Below, piece after piece: positions 44,566-54,753 of a DNA stretch of 64,000 nucleotides. The position numbers and the translations under genes were made by a program. Source of the DNA: Tenrec ecaudatus. Lineage: Eukaryota; Chordata; Mammalia; Afrosoricida; Tenrecidae. Every line of letters starts with the position of its first letter. The stretch's first letter is position 1. The DNA lies in NCBI RefSeq assembly GCF_050624435.1, contig NC_134535.1:74458494-74522493 (forward strand). Reading direction: 5' to 3'. Below the pieces are notes generated by a model. That model was not told the origin of the DNA. It searched no databases and saw only the letters and a list, made by a program, of their open reading frames with translations.

Positions 44566-45311
44566 GCCTACACTGACGGTCTGCTCCTGGGGTTTCTTTC
44601 CCCCGACTCTTGTAGCTACGTCGCATAGGCATACGCTGTATGAGGAAGCTTCACATGGGGAGCTCAGGGGGAAAATCCATGTTCCATGAACGCTCTGAAG
44701 CTCCTTGTGTGTGCGTGGGTATACTTGTATGTGCGTGTATGTATATGTGTGTATGTATATACAGACCTAGAGATGAAATCTGCATCGCTTTCTGAAGCTC
44801 CTTAGGGAGTGTGCATATATTGAGCTTCAAAAAGTTCCTGGAATACAGAATAAAAAGATCATGGGATTTCCTCACAAGTCGTTCGGAAGCCCTCTCCAAT
44901 GCAGATATTCGTATTGCAATGAAAGTGTCTTTCTTTTCGGCACTGGGCTGTTCCCTGAAAGGCTAGTGATGTAAACCCACCCAGAGGTGCCTTGGAAGAA
45001 AGCTGGGCCTCTGAAGGCCCTGGGGAGTCCAGTCGCCTCTGACACACAGGTGGTCAGGAGTGGGAGGCACCGTGGTGGCCTCTGGTGTTCCACCTTCGTT
45101 CCGCACACACACTGCGTGCTCCAGCGGGGCCATCCCGGATTTCCCTGTCTTTGGGCACTCAAAGGAGGAGTGAATGGACTCAGGCACAGGTGTGCTAGTG
45201 CGCAAAGGCATTCACGGACCAGTGTCCGACAAGAGCAAAACAATCCCAGATATTCTCACTGATGTTTCCAGGATGGGGCCCTGTAAGACACCGACCCGTC
45301 CCACATTTGAC
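44566..45311. other. TAC3-ZBTB39 intergenic, mariner-like ends
   Basis: A TG/TA-rich simple stretch lies at 44706-44760. The words 'ccatgaacgctctgaagctcc' (about 44684-44704) and 'gagcttcaaaaagttcctgg' (about 44821-44840) look like the ends of Hsmar2-type mariners in opposite order. No gene is recognised. Confidence 0.35.
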
Positions 45312-45485
45312 CCTCCTTAGAATGAGGGCCCTGTGCAGTAAGCATGAGAAGGCTGGTGGTTCAAGCCCACCCACACTCTGGTGCAGGAGAACACGGAGGC
45401 TGTCTGCTCTTATACAGATCTACCACTTCAAAAGTCCTATGCAGGGTCACTCCGATTTGGAATCAACTGGACAGCAGAGGGTTTG
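45312..45485 (+). repeat. AfroSINE
   Basis: 'gagaaggctggtggttcaagcccacccacactctggtgcagg', 'ctgctcttatacagatctacca' and 'tgcagggtcactccgatttggaatcaactggacagcagagggtttgg'. Confidence 0.8.
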
Positions 45486-46707
45486 GGCTTAGGGGCTTTC
45501 GACAGAATGGGAGGTGGGGTCCAAAGACCCAGCCAGAGAGGATGTGCATCCTTTCATCTGTCCCCAGTGTAGAGCATGGGTCCTTTGACAGGCTGGGGGA
45601 GGCGATGGGGGCTCCCACAGAGCAAGGTGGCAGACAAGCAAACAGGACTTGATCCAATTGGGGTGGGGGTGGGGGAGACAGAGAAGTGAGACAGAGGGGC
45701 TCTGGCGAAAAGGAAGGCACTAACCAGTTCCCCTGGCTATTACAGAAGGAAAAACACTCCTTCCACACTCTGATGAAGGAGCTGTTACCCGTCTCGGCAG
45801 CACTGGTCTAGACATCGCAGTATGCATAAGGCATTTCAATGTGGCTCCGTGGGAGTGGATGCCTTTGATTAATCTGACTTGCCGACTATGCAAGCTCACT
45901 GATCCCAAAGGGGGTTCAATCTCCTAAAGTAAATTTCTGGGGAAGCTTCACGCTCCCTATCTTGGCCTGGGGTGGTACGGGGGCGAAGTGAATGCTTGGT
46001 CATGTCCCTGAGTCATCCAAGACAAAGTCTACCCTTAGCTCTGCCACCACAGGGAAAGGACAAGGCCATGGAGGCAGAGGTCACTTCCCGCAGTTCCCTT
46101 ACCGGGGTGGGGATGAGGGGGTGGGGTGGGGAGTTGGGGGAGGGGGAGTTCTCTGTTCTGAGCACTCAGTTGGATGCTGTCCCAGCTGGGGGTGGCGGGG
46201 ACAGAAGGAGGAGCTCACCTCAGCATCTCCAGCCTCCATTTTATTTTGAGAGGTCAAAGACTGCTCCTCAGCCTGCCTTCCTCCCAAGTCGTCTCGCTGA
46301 CATTTCAAAATGACTTCTCCACAGGGTTTTAAAGCAGGAAGCATTTCAGAGGCCCGGGCATTCCATGAAAAGCTTTCAGAGTTGGGTCGGCTCTGCCCAG
46401 TCCAGGGCCCAGACGTGGTGGGTGTTGTGAGCAGAGCCCAGAGGCCCGCAGACTTGGTCAGGTAGGAGCATCAGTACAGAAAGGTTGCTCTCTGGTGGGA
46501 CTGAGTAAAACTGCAGTCCTGGGATGACAGGGCACAATGCGGAGCTTCAGATTCCTTTAGAGCTTTAGATTCCTATTTCCCGTGCTTGGGGAAAGTATGA
46601 AGGGATTTTGGTCACCCCTTTCCTAGGGTACATTGGTTGATGGCCCAGGGAGACCTGGTCCAAAGACGTTGACTGGATTCTGGCCCTCACTTCTCTGTTG
46701 TGCATCC
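45486..46707. other. Intergenic, nothing recognised
   Basis: G-rich stretches lie near 45659-45675 and 46103-46147. No exon, RNA gene or named repeat is seen. Confidence 0.45.
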
Positions 46708-46898
46708 TCTGCACTGCGTGGCGGGGTACTTGAATTAAAAGGCATAATCAGCAGAAGAGAAAGATGTGAACTCCTTCTCCTGTACAGAGTTACAGTCTGG
46801 GAAACCCGGGGTGGGGGTGGGGTGTCACTTTTACCCAGTCCTTTAGGGTCACAAAGAGTCCGTATTGACTCCATGCCAGCGAGTTGAGGTTTTCTGTG
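46708..46898 (+). repeat. AfroSINE
   Basis: 'ctgcgtggcggggtacttgaatt' (head), 'ctgtacagagttacagtctgggaaacc' and 'ctttagggtcacaaagagtccgtattgactcc'. Confidence 0.7.
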
Positions 46899-46915
46899 TG
46901 TTTGTGTTTAATTAA

Positions 46916-47155
46916 CAGCACAGGTGGCACAAGTAGTTGAGTACTTGGATGACCGAAAGGTTGACCCACCTAGAGCCATGTTGGTTACGGCTTGATGACC
47001 TGCTTCTGACAGGTCACTGCCTTGAAGACTAACGCCCAAACTGTCAAAACTCCACCGAGTTCCCGTAACTCCAAAGTTCCAGAGTGCAACCTGCACCGCG
47101 GGCTCACCGTGAGTCAGAAGGGACGTCTTGACAACCAGTGCCACCAACAAGAGCA
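46916..47155 (+). repeat. AfroSINE, diverged
   Basis: 'agcacaggtggcacaagtagttgagtacttggatgaccgaaaggttgacccacc' is a head with box B. The tail 'caccgtgagtcagaagggacgtcttgacaacca' is recognisable; the middle is not. Confidence 0.6.
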
Positions 47156-47188
47156 AACAGGGTCAACTTTAATCTGCACCCTTGAGGT

Positions 47189-47384
47189 CAGTGATTCTCA
47201 ACCTGTGGGTCGTGAACCCTGTGGGGGCCGAACGACTCTTTCACAGGGGTCTTCAGATTCATCACAGTAGCAAAATTACAGTTATGAAGTAGCACCGAAA
47301 ATAATGTTATGGTTGGGGGGCGGTCACCTCAACATGAGGAACTGTATGAAAGGGTCGCAGCATTAGGAAGGTTGAGAACCACTG
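47189..47384. mobile_element. SPIN-type hAT transposon, 196 bp, complete ends
   Basis: Left end CAGTGATTCTCAACCTGTGG; right-end complement CAGTGGTTCTCAACCTTCC. 'gtcgtgaaccctgtgggggccgaacgactctttcacagg' is the SPIN terminal region. Flanks cttgaggt (47181-47188) and ctctaggt (47385-47392) match at six of eight bases. It is an internally deleted relative of 35747-36228, inserted in the opposite direction. Confidence 0.85.
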
Positions 47385-47392
47385 CTCTAGGT

Positions 47393-47730
47393 GGCTAGTT
47401 CGTATGTGAGGTGCATTTGTCCTCTAGAGATGGTAGGGCAGCTAGTTAGAAGGAGGGAGCAGGCCCCGGTCTTAGAAGCCCAGCAGCCCAATGCCTCCAG
47501 AATCACGTGGAGGCCTGGAACCTGGCTGGTGTGACCCTTTCACATGAAAGCAAAGTGACAAGCACAGTCTGGCTGTCACCTGTCTACTTGCGAATAAATA
47601 TGACATAGTTGGCAGCATTTGGTGTAAGGATTGCTTCCCGTTGAATCTACCCCGGTGACACACCATCTCCCAAAGTCACTAAAAGAATTCATAATCATTG
47701 CTCAGGCCACTTGGCAATGTCATGGATACC
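47393..47730. other. Intergenic, nothing recognised
   Basis: Unique-looking sequence between a SPIN copy and an LTR fossil. Confidence 0.4.
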
Positions 47731-48236
47731 TGTCCCTGTGTGCATATGGGTAGACTAGAGAAACACATCCACAGAAATGCATGTGCATATCAGAGAGAGT
47801 TTTATAGAAAGGGAAGTGTACATCCCAACCCAGTGCTGCCCAAGCCCATAAGTCCAACATCAGCCCATAGCTCCAACACCAATCTACAAAGTCCTTCTCC
47901 ATCTCACAACACACACAAAGATGCCAACTGAGGGAAGAAAGCTGAATCAGTGAGTATGTAAGTATCTCAGCGCTGGCAGGGGTCTCCACATGGCTGATCC
48001 AGCACCCAGGGCTGCATCAGGGTAGGTCCATGTGGGTTCTCCTCAGGGATGTCTCACAAAAAGTGAGCCTTGCCAGCTGAAGCAGGGAACTGGCTAAGGC
48101 AGCTGCACCCTGGTCCCACCATCAGAGAGCAAGAGACCTGCGAACCAGAAAGGGGAGGCTCACCGAGCCATTTAGCTCTCCGTCCTCCAATTAATCACAC
48201 ATGTGTTTATCGGCCAGGTTAGCACAATAGACCTTA
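47731..48236 (-). mobile_element. Solo LTR fossil of ERVL type
   Basis: Read on the minus strand it starts TGTGCTAACCTGGCC and ends near GTTTCTCTAGTCTACCC, the end wording typical of ERVL-related LTRs. No internal retroviral region is seen next to it, so it is a solo LTR. Moderate erosion suggests an insertion within the tenrec or afrotherian lineage. Borders are approximate and no clear target duplication was found. Confidence 0.5.
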
Positions 48237-48293
48237 ACTATTTCAGTGCCCCCCTGCCCCCTCCTGAGGGAATGCCTGAACCTTATCAAGGTT

Positions 48294-48475
48294 CCTAGGC
48301 ACCTGGTGGCTTAGTGATTAAGTGAAAAGGCTTGGTGGTTTGTACTCACTGGACACTCTGAAGGAGAATGGTTGGCAGTCTGTTTCCATAAAGATTTACA
48401 GCCTTGGCAATCCTCAGGGAGAGTTCTCCTTTCTGCTACAGGACTGCCATGAGTTTGAATGATGACAGTGGGTTA
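48294..48475 (+). repeat. AfroSINE
   Basis: 'aggcacctggtggcttagtgattaagtg' (head), 'ccataaagatttacagccttggcaatcc', 'gctacaggactgccatgagtttgaatgatgacagtgggtt'. Confidence 0.85.
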
Positions 48476-48479
48476 CTAA

Positions 48480-48660
48480 GGTTCCAAATGGCACTGGTGG
48501 TTTGTGGCAGCTACTCACCTAAAGGTTGGTGGTGAGGAGTCACCCAGGGGAGCCATGGAAGAAGGGCCCAGTGCTCTGGTCTGTGCAAATTACAGCCAAG
48601 GGAACCCTCTAGAGCAGTTCTCTGTACCGCATGGACTCACATGAGTTAGGATGGACGTGA
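48480..48660 (+). repeat. AfroSINE, directly following
   Basis: 'aaggttccaaatggcactggtggtttgtggcagctactcacctaaaggttgg' and the eroded tail 'accgcatggactcacatgagttaggatgg'. It is tandem with the preceding copy. Confidence 0.75.
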
Positions 48661-48664
48661 CGGC

Positions 48665-49117
48665 AGCATTGTTAGATGCCATCGAGTTGGTGCCAACCCA
48701 GGGTGACTGGACCACCACTGAGTCCTATGCCAGCCTCATGCATTGTTTGCTGCCTCAACCCACCGGACCACCACTGAGTCCCGTGCCAGCCTTGCAATTG
48801 TTCTTATGCTTCAGCCCCTTGTGGCAGCCACCGTGTCCATCCAACTTGTCAAGGGCCTTCCTCTTTTTCTTTGCTCTTCTGCTTCACCAAGCATGATGTC
48901 CTCTTCCAGACCTGTGACAACACGTCCCGCGGACACGAGAGCACGTCTTACCATCCTGCTTCTAAGGAGCACTCTGGCTGTCCTTCTTCCAAGACAGATC
49001 TGTTGGTTCTTTCGGCGGTCCACGGTACTTTCAATATGCTTCCCCAGCACCACAATTCAAATACACCGATTCTTTTTCTATCTTCCTTATTCAATGTCTA
49101 ACTTACACATGCATATG
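48665..49117 (-). mobile_element. BovB/RTE LINE 3' end, minus strand
   Basis: Plus-strand wording 'agatgccatcgagttggtgccaacccagggtgac', 'ttgcaattgttcttatgcttcag', 'gcagccaccgtgtccatccaacttgtcaaggg' and 'ccaagacagatctgttggttctttcggcggtccacggta' is the complement of BovB 21560-22060. It breaks at 'catatga', where a mariner is inserted, and resumes at about 50378. Confidence 0.85.
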
Positions 49118-50377
49118 AGAGGGTACCCCAAAGATACCAGAATTTTTTCCCCAAAGCTATGTATTTCAATTTTTTTTACAAAAGAACCTCATCTAGGGGA
49201 GAGGGTGGGGATAGGGAGGGTAAGAGGGTTGAGGCAGCAAACAATGCATGTGGGACAGGGGAAGGAGCACTCTCTAGAACGGAGGATGATTACACAACTC
49301 ATTTTAAAAGTGATTTAACCATGGGGAGGCAGTAAGTGTTCTAAAATTAATAGGGGTAATGAGCGTACAACTCTTCTTGTTATGATTGAACTGTTGAATT
49401 GTGTGATATGTGGATTAAATGCCTATAACACTGTTAAAATAGTTTTAAATGAATAAAATTGTAAAAATACACAAAAAAACCCCAAAACAATAACAACAAA
49501 AAACCCTCATCACCCTCAAAGCACCCTCCATTACACTTAATACATTTGTCAAACCTGCAATTTCATTCTTGGAAACATTTTTCAAAATCATCTGTTTAGA
49601 TGGCTGACAGCACGTCCCTCATTTTTTCCTCTAACTCTTCCGTGTCATCAAATCACTGTCCTTTCATGTCATCTGTATTCTTGGAAACAAAAAGAAGTCT
49701 CACGGAGAGAGGTCAGGTGAGTAAGGTTCATGGGGCAAGTGAGGCATGCTGTCCCCCCACCCACCAAATCTGGTGCACTGAGATGGCTGCGTGAGCAGGC
49801 GCATTGTCATGGTGGCAAAACCAGTCCCCTATCTGCCACAAATCAGGCCTTTTTTGTCACACACTGTTATGCTATTTTTTCAGAACCTCTAAATAGAAAG
49901 CTTGATTAACAGTCTGACCTAGGGAAACAAACTCCAAATGCACTACAAGTCACCATTTTGTCCTTTTGGGAAGTTGACAGGTGCCCAGAACAAGGCTTGT
50001 CACCAATCAACTTTTCACCTGTTTTGAAATGAGAAAACCACGCCTACACTGGGGTTTGCCTCATAGTGCTGTCCTTGCAAGCTGTGTTCAACATCACGAC
50101 AGTTTCTGCGGCATTTTTCCTGAGCAGGAAACAAAATTTCACAGCTGCACACCGCTCTCTTAAATTGGCCATCACAAAAAACGAGGTTTGAGTGAAACTG
50201 TTTTGACAAAAAAAATTCACTGTGACCAGAGAGAACCTTCCCACGTAATACCACTGTGCACACTAACTCAGAGCGAGTTGCTTTGATGCTTGCCTAGCAG
50301 GAAAAATGAGTACTACAAAAGACGCCTCTCCACCCAGCACAATTTTGAGTTTTGGGGTAGGAGGGTACCTCTTCATA
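49118..50377 (-). mobile_element. Tc1/mariner-type DNA transposon, minus strand, non-functional
   Basis: Ends are TGAGAGGGTACCCC at the left and, as complement, TGAAGAGGTACCCTCC at the right, each next to TA; BovB words cut by the insertion continue on both sides (catatga ... tcatatgaggcgattc). The minus strand carries the mariner catalytic wording HHDNAPAHAAISVHQIW at about 49762-49833, but no long uninterrupted transposase frame remains. An L1 3' end (about 49198-49500) interrupts it. Confidence 0.75.
49198..49500 (+). mobile_element. L1 3' end inserted in the mariner
   Basis: 'gattgaactgttgaattgtgtgatatgtggattaaatgcc', then 'gaataaaattg' and an A-rich tail to about 49500. The host words aacctcatc (left) and aaccctcatc (right) look like its target duplication. 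This makes it the youngest layer of the island. Confidence 0.6.
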
Positions 50378-50640
50378 TGAGGCGATTCAAAGTGCCATGT
50401 CTTGGGCCAGGTGCACCTCAGTCCTAAAAGTAACGTCTTTGCATTTCGTCATGGTAAAGAGGTCTTGTACAGCAGATTTACCCAATGCAATATGTCATTT
50501 GATCTCTTGACTGTTGCTTTCATGAATATTGATTGTGGATCCAAGCAAGAGGAAATCCACGACAACTTCAATCTTTTCTCCATTTATCACGATGTTATTG
50601 GTGCAGCTGTTGGGATTTTGATTTCTTTACATTGAGTTGT
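50378..50640 (-). mobile_element. BovB/RTE LINE, middle piece, minus strand
   Basis: 'catatgaggcgattcaaagtgccatgtcttgggcc', 'gtctttgcatttcgtcatggtaaagaggtcttg', 'gatctcttgactgttgctttcatgaatattgattgtggatccaagcaag' continue the BovB of 48665-49117. Confidence 0.85.
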
Positions 50641-51115
50641 GCCAGGGGAAGCCAGCCCCTAACACATCATTACGGGTCTAGTAGGCGCAATTGTACAACG
50701 ATAACAAGTAAAGATCATAGTAAAGTTACAGAGAGCACGAGAGATAGAAGTGAAGTATTGAAATGGATGGAGTCAGACACGATTCATGGTAGCATGCTCA
50801 CCTCAGCCCCGCTTGGTGGTCCGTGTGGAGGGAGAGAGAGAGCTCTTTTATGCTAGCCCAGACTTTTTATATACTCTGGGGACATGCAAGCCCCCTAATT
50901 ACAGGTGAGTACAAACGTCACAGAAAGGGGTTGCGCTATAGGTAATACAGTAATGAGAGGGGGTGGTCTAGGGACATACATGCAATAATAAGAGGAGGGA
51001 TTGGGGGTATACATGTGATAAGATGGGCAGATAACTTTGGATGTCACAGAGCCAGTTTGGGGAGGAATAGTTTATTGTCCCCAGTAGCAGGGAGTGAGGC
51101 CTACCATATAGTCTG
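50641..51115 (-). mobile_element. Possible solo LTR inserted in BovB
   Basis: This block interrupts BovB. On the minus strand it contains 'agtatataaaaagtctggg' (TATA-like) followed by a CT-rich stretch, and ends near GGGGCTGGCTTCCCCTGGCACA, an LTR-like layout. No coding region is attached. I cannot name the family. Borders are approximate. Confidence 0.35.
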
Positions 51116-52030
51116 GTGACTAACTGCCCTAGAATTTCCATTCTCCTTAAGGCTATCCATAGTTTTGTTCTGCTCCAGATAGTGAAAGGCCTTGGCACAG
51201 TAAACACAACACAAGTAAACACCTCTCCGGATTCTCTGCTTTCAGCTGAGATCCATCTGACATCAGCAATGAGATCTTTTGTCTTCATGCACTCTTTAGG
51301 ATCTGGCCTAAATTTCCAGCAGCTCCCAATCAACGTACTGTTGTTGAATGATTTTCAGCAAGATTAGACTTGCAGGTGATGTTAATGATATTGTTCTATT
51401 TCCATCTTCCGTTGGACGGCCTTTCTTTGGATTTGGTACACATATGGATCTCTCCCAGTCAGTTGGCCCAGTAACTGTCTTCCAAATTTCTTGGCACAGC
51501 CAAGAGCGTGCTGTCAGGGCTTCATCAGCATGCTGTCGAAACATTTCAAGTGGCAGTCCAGTCCCGGGAGCCTTGTTTTTGGCTTATGCCTTCAGGGCAC
51601 CTAGGACTTCATTCCTTCAGTACCATTGTTCCTAGATCATACGCTACTTCTTGAAGTGGCTGAATGTCAAGTATTCTTTCCATTTTCTCTTGATGCTTCC
51701 TTGCTTCCAATATTTTGTCCATGGAATCTCTCCTAATTTCCACTCAAGGAAAGTTTGAATGTTTTCTTTAGCTCTTCCAGTTTAAGATACACTGAACGTG
51801 TTCTTCCATTTTTGGTTTTCTAACTCTAGGTCTTTGCACATTTCATTATTCCATTTGTTTGTTCTGCTCGTTGACTTCATCATTTCTTTCTTCCATTTGC
51901 CTTAGTTCCTCTATGATAAAGAGCAAATTTCAGAGTCTCTTCTGACATCCCCTTTGATCTTCTCTTTCTTCCTGTCTAGTTAATGACCCTTTGCTTCCCT
52001 CATGTTTGATGTTCTAGATGTCCTCCGACC
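51116..52030 (-). mobile_element. BovB/RTE LINE, 5'-ward piece, minus strand
   Basis: 'aaggctatccatagttttgttctgctccagatagtgaaaggccttggcacag', 'ctttctttggatttggtacacatatgg', 'cagagtctcttctgacatccc' and 'tttctttcttcctgtctag' are complements of BovB reverse-transcriptase sequence. With the pieces at 48665 and 50378 it adds up to about 1.6 kb of one broken element. Confidence 0.8.
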
Positions 52031-53039
52031 GCTCACATAGGCTTGGTGCTGTGGTTGATTGTGGACTTGTACTGAGGCATTTGCTTTGTCTACGGTGCTG
52101 GGTGAGACGGGTGGGCAGCAAGGAGGATGGTAGAGCTGTGGGGTTCCTCTGGATAAGTAGGAAGTATGATTTCTTATGTCTTTGGCGGTGGAGGTGGGAC
52201 AGGCAGGGCAGGTGGTTTTGATTTGATGGTGATTCTTGGGGAGAAATAGTTGAGAAGATCTGGGGATGAGCTATGTCAGAGAAAGGCGGAGGAAGGATAG
52301 AGAGGCAGAACTTTAGAAAGAGCTGGGAAGGGTAGGCTTCGGGGGTCAAGTGTGGGCTGCCACCCTTCAGTGCCACCCTGTGAACTTTTCATTTCGTCAT
52401 CTAGGTGGAAAGAGGGAGCGCAGTGCAGTGGGTTTCCTTTCTTTCTTTTTTCCCCAAATGGTTAAATCGCTTTTATTATTATTATTATTATTTCTTTTCA
52501 GCTGTGACTTCAGGCAGGATCCAAAGAGGTGTTCTACCCCGACCTTGTCTCTGGGTTTTATGGAGACTTGCTTTACCCCTCTTTGTTAGCTTCTTAAAGT
52601 ACGGCAGCAACCTTAGAAGGGCACAAGAAAGGGTGTTAAATCACTTTTGGGAAGAATTGTATAGACATCATCAAAATCAGTTCTAGTGCTCCCTCCCCCC
52701 TCCTACCTTCAGTGTTTTCTCCCCAAATCCCCTCCCCCTCCCCACCTCCCACCCCCTTCCCCAATGAGCCATTGCATCAGTTGCTGTCTCCATGTATCCA
52801 CTCCTGCTATGCTTCACAAACTTGGAAGCCTGACAGAAATAATAAGAAATAAGAAAAAACCAAAGCGGCAAGACGAAAATAATACAGAGATAAAAATGTA
52901 AATAAAGTATAATAAAGAAAAGACCACCACCAATATGTAAAAGGCCAGAGAAGAAATTTCTGTCTTGGAACAGGTGAGAAATATTTCAACGTAGGGTAAA
53001 TTCAGGTTGGGTCAAGAGGGAGGTCAACTGACCAAGTAT
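52031..53039. other. Intergenic, AT-rich, possible L1 remains
   Basis: A (TTA)n run lies at 52473-52492. A-rich sequence near 52836-52925 may belong to the L1 3' UTR family that follows, but I cannot align it with confidence. No gene. Confidence 0.35.
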
Positions 53040-53480
53040 CATTATACTATGGTTCAACCCACCATAATCAGGTTTAAATAATCTCTGTCTGATAGTAAAG
53101 CGGTTTGAGTCCCTCACCTGTGGCTAGAGGGGATCTGCCCGAGGCTTAATCTGACTTGATACTCTGCAGATGGATTTTGGGCTCCTGCTGTCCTCCAGAG
53201 CCTGCTACAAATTGGGTGTCCACAATTTAAGCTCAGATACTTTTTTTACTTCATCATACTTGGATTTTGTTATCATCATCTTTGGATCACATTAGCTGGT
53301 GTGCTTCTTCGATGTGGACTTAGTTGATGCCGCCCTTAGATGGCTGCTTGTTTGAATACAAGCCTTGAAGACCCCAGGCACTGTACCGATTGATAGCCAG
53401 GCACCCTCTGCTCTCTTCACCACACTTCAGCAGTGGGTTTTCTAGGGACCACTAAAAGCCCAACCGGGAAGAGCTCACCC
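53040..53480 (-). mobile_element. L1 3' UTR fragment, minus strand
   Basis: 'tggatcacattagctggtgtgcttcttcgatgtggacttagttg', 'ccttagatggctgcttgtttgaata', 'aagccttgaagaccccaggcact' and 'gatagccaggcaccctctgctctcttcaccacac' match the upstream part of the afrotherian L1 3' UTR whose end stands at 18772-19450. Confidence 0.65.
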
Positions 53481-53532
53481 ATCCATGCAAATAACCCATT
53501 TGTGAAACACCTATCTATCACATGTTCTTTGG

Positions 53533-53745
53533 GGCGGGGTGGCAGCGCTGGTTCAGTGGTCGGCTTCTCTGCTTCGATGAGTTAGGCCCAGGTTGGTTCT
53601 GGTGAATGCTCCTCATGAGCAGCCCCTACGCATGTTAAAGGAGATTTCCGTGTGGCCATCTCACAGCTGCAACATCATGCGACCAGAAAGCGTGGAAGCT
53701 ACACCACGCAAAGCCACACAGATTTCTGTCGTCAGAAAGCTCATA
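53533..53745 (+). repeat. tRNA-Gly-derived SINE
   Basis: 'ggcagcgctggttcagtggtcgg' with 'aggcccaggttggttctgg' are degraded A and B boxes of tRNA-Gly. 'gctcctcatgagcagcccctacgcatg' continues the family seen without a head at 16590. The fold is broken and it is not a working tRNA gene. Confidence 0.6.
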
Positions 53746-53754
53746 GCTTAGTGC

Positions 53755-53958
53755 AACCCCCAAACTCCAAGCCCACTGCCACTGGGTGACTTCCGACTAT
53801 TAAGTCTACCTGCCACACAGAGTTTCCGAGGCCGGGATCTTTAGGGGTGTGGACCGCCACATCTGACTCTCTCAGTAAGGATGGGCTTTTCAGCCGCAGG
53901 CCTTGACTTTTCGGTGAGCATCGGGGCTCTTAACCACGATGTCCTTAGGGCTCCTTTC
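53755..53958 (-). repeat. AfroSINE, minus strand
   Basis: 'aagcccactgccactgggtgacttccgactatt', 'gagtttccgaggccgggatctttaggggtg' and 'ggggctcttaaccacgatgtccttagggctcc'. Complete order, about 100 bases before the ZBTB39 CpG island. Confidence 0.82.
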
Positions 53959-54362
53959 AGCCTCGTGGGGGAGGCATACATTAATAAGATCATACTATTG
54001 TTTTATTCTTGTTGTAAAATTGCAACGCTGAAAGTTCTGCGGGAAGCTGCCAGCACGGAGGCTTAGCAGTGGGCAGTGACGCCAGCTGTTTGGACAGGTG
54101 TCCCCCCCCCCCCCTCCTGCAGACACCCAGCGCAGCGAGAAGGGAGGGGGGGGCGGGTCGCCCTCTGAGAGCCTGGTTTGGGGAGCGCTCCGGAGGCCTG
54201 GAGAGGCGCTGGGGCCGCTTGCGCTCCGCAACTGACATGGCATCTCTGCGCTCCGGGGGGGGGGGGGGGCCGCGCGGGGTCGGAGGGGGCTCGGCCCAGC
54301 GCGGGGTGGGTGCTCCGCGGCTCTGGGCTGCAGTCTGAGCCGCTCGGTGGGCCCCCGGGCGC

Positions 54363-54600
54363 CGGGGGGGCGCTGCCTCCTCCCGGGTGTCGGCGGGCGC
54401 TGCCTCCTCCGGGACGGCGGGGGGCGCTGCCTCCTCCCAGCCGTCAGGGGGCGCTGCCTCCTCCCGGGTGTCGGCGGGCGCTGCCTCCTCCGGGACGGCG
54501 GGGGGCGCTGCCTCCTCCCGGGCGCCGGGGGGCGCTGCGGCCGTGCGGCGGGGGGCGCTGCCTCCTCCGGGACGGCGGGGGGCGCTGCGGGCCGGGCGGC
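54363..54600 (+). repeat. 27-bp GC-rich tandem array with nine CTCF-like cores
   Basis: The word GCGCTG recurs at 54370, 54397, 54424, 54451, 54478, 54505, 54532, 54555 and 54582: steps of 27 except one of 23. Most are preceded by a G run (GGGGGCGCTGCC). Unit variants repeat as A-B-C-A-B-D, so an 81-bp block of three units was itself partly duplicated. Because 27 is divisible by three, open frames run through it. Confidence 0.9.
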
Positions 54601-54639
54601 TGCGGCGGCCCCGGCCGGCGCGGCGAGCGGCGCGGCGGA

Positions 54640-54753
54640 TGGAGCGTCTGGCCGCGGCCGGCGGCGCCGCCTCCTCGTCCGGCCGGGCGCGGCGGGCCGG
54701 GGCCTTTGTGTGAGGCGGCGGCGGCGATGGTGCTCGGGGCCCCGCGGAGCCGG
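54640..54753 (+). other. ZBTB39: ZBTB39 non-coding first exon (left border unknown)
   Basis: The donor at 54754 fits GTAAGC. The only good downstream acceptor before the coding exon is tgtccttccgcag (ending 57181). The exon contains an ATG at 54727 that stays open across the junction (see the upstream ORF). Confidence 0.5.

Noticed and set aside
53533-53610. tRNA-Gly gene
   Set aside because: A and B boxes are degraded and the cloverleaf arms do not pair; it continues into SINE body sequence.
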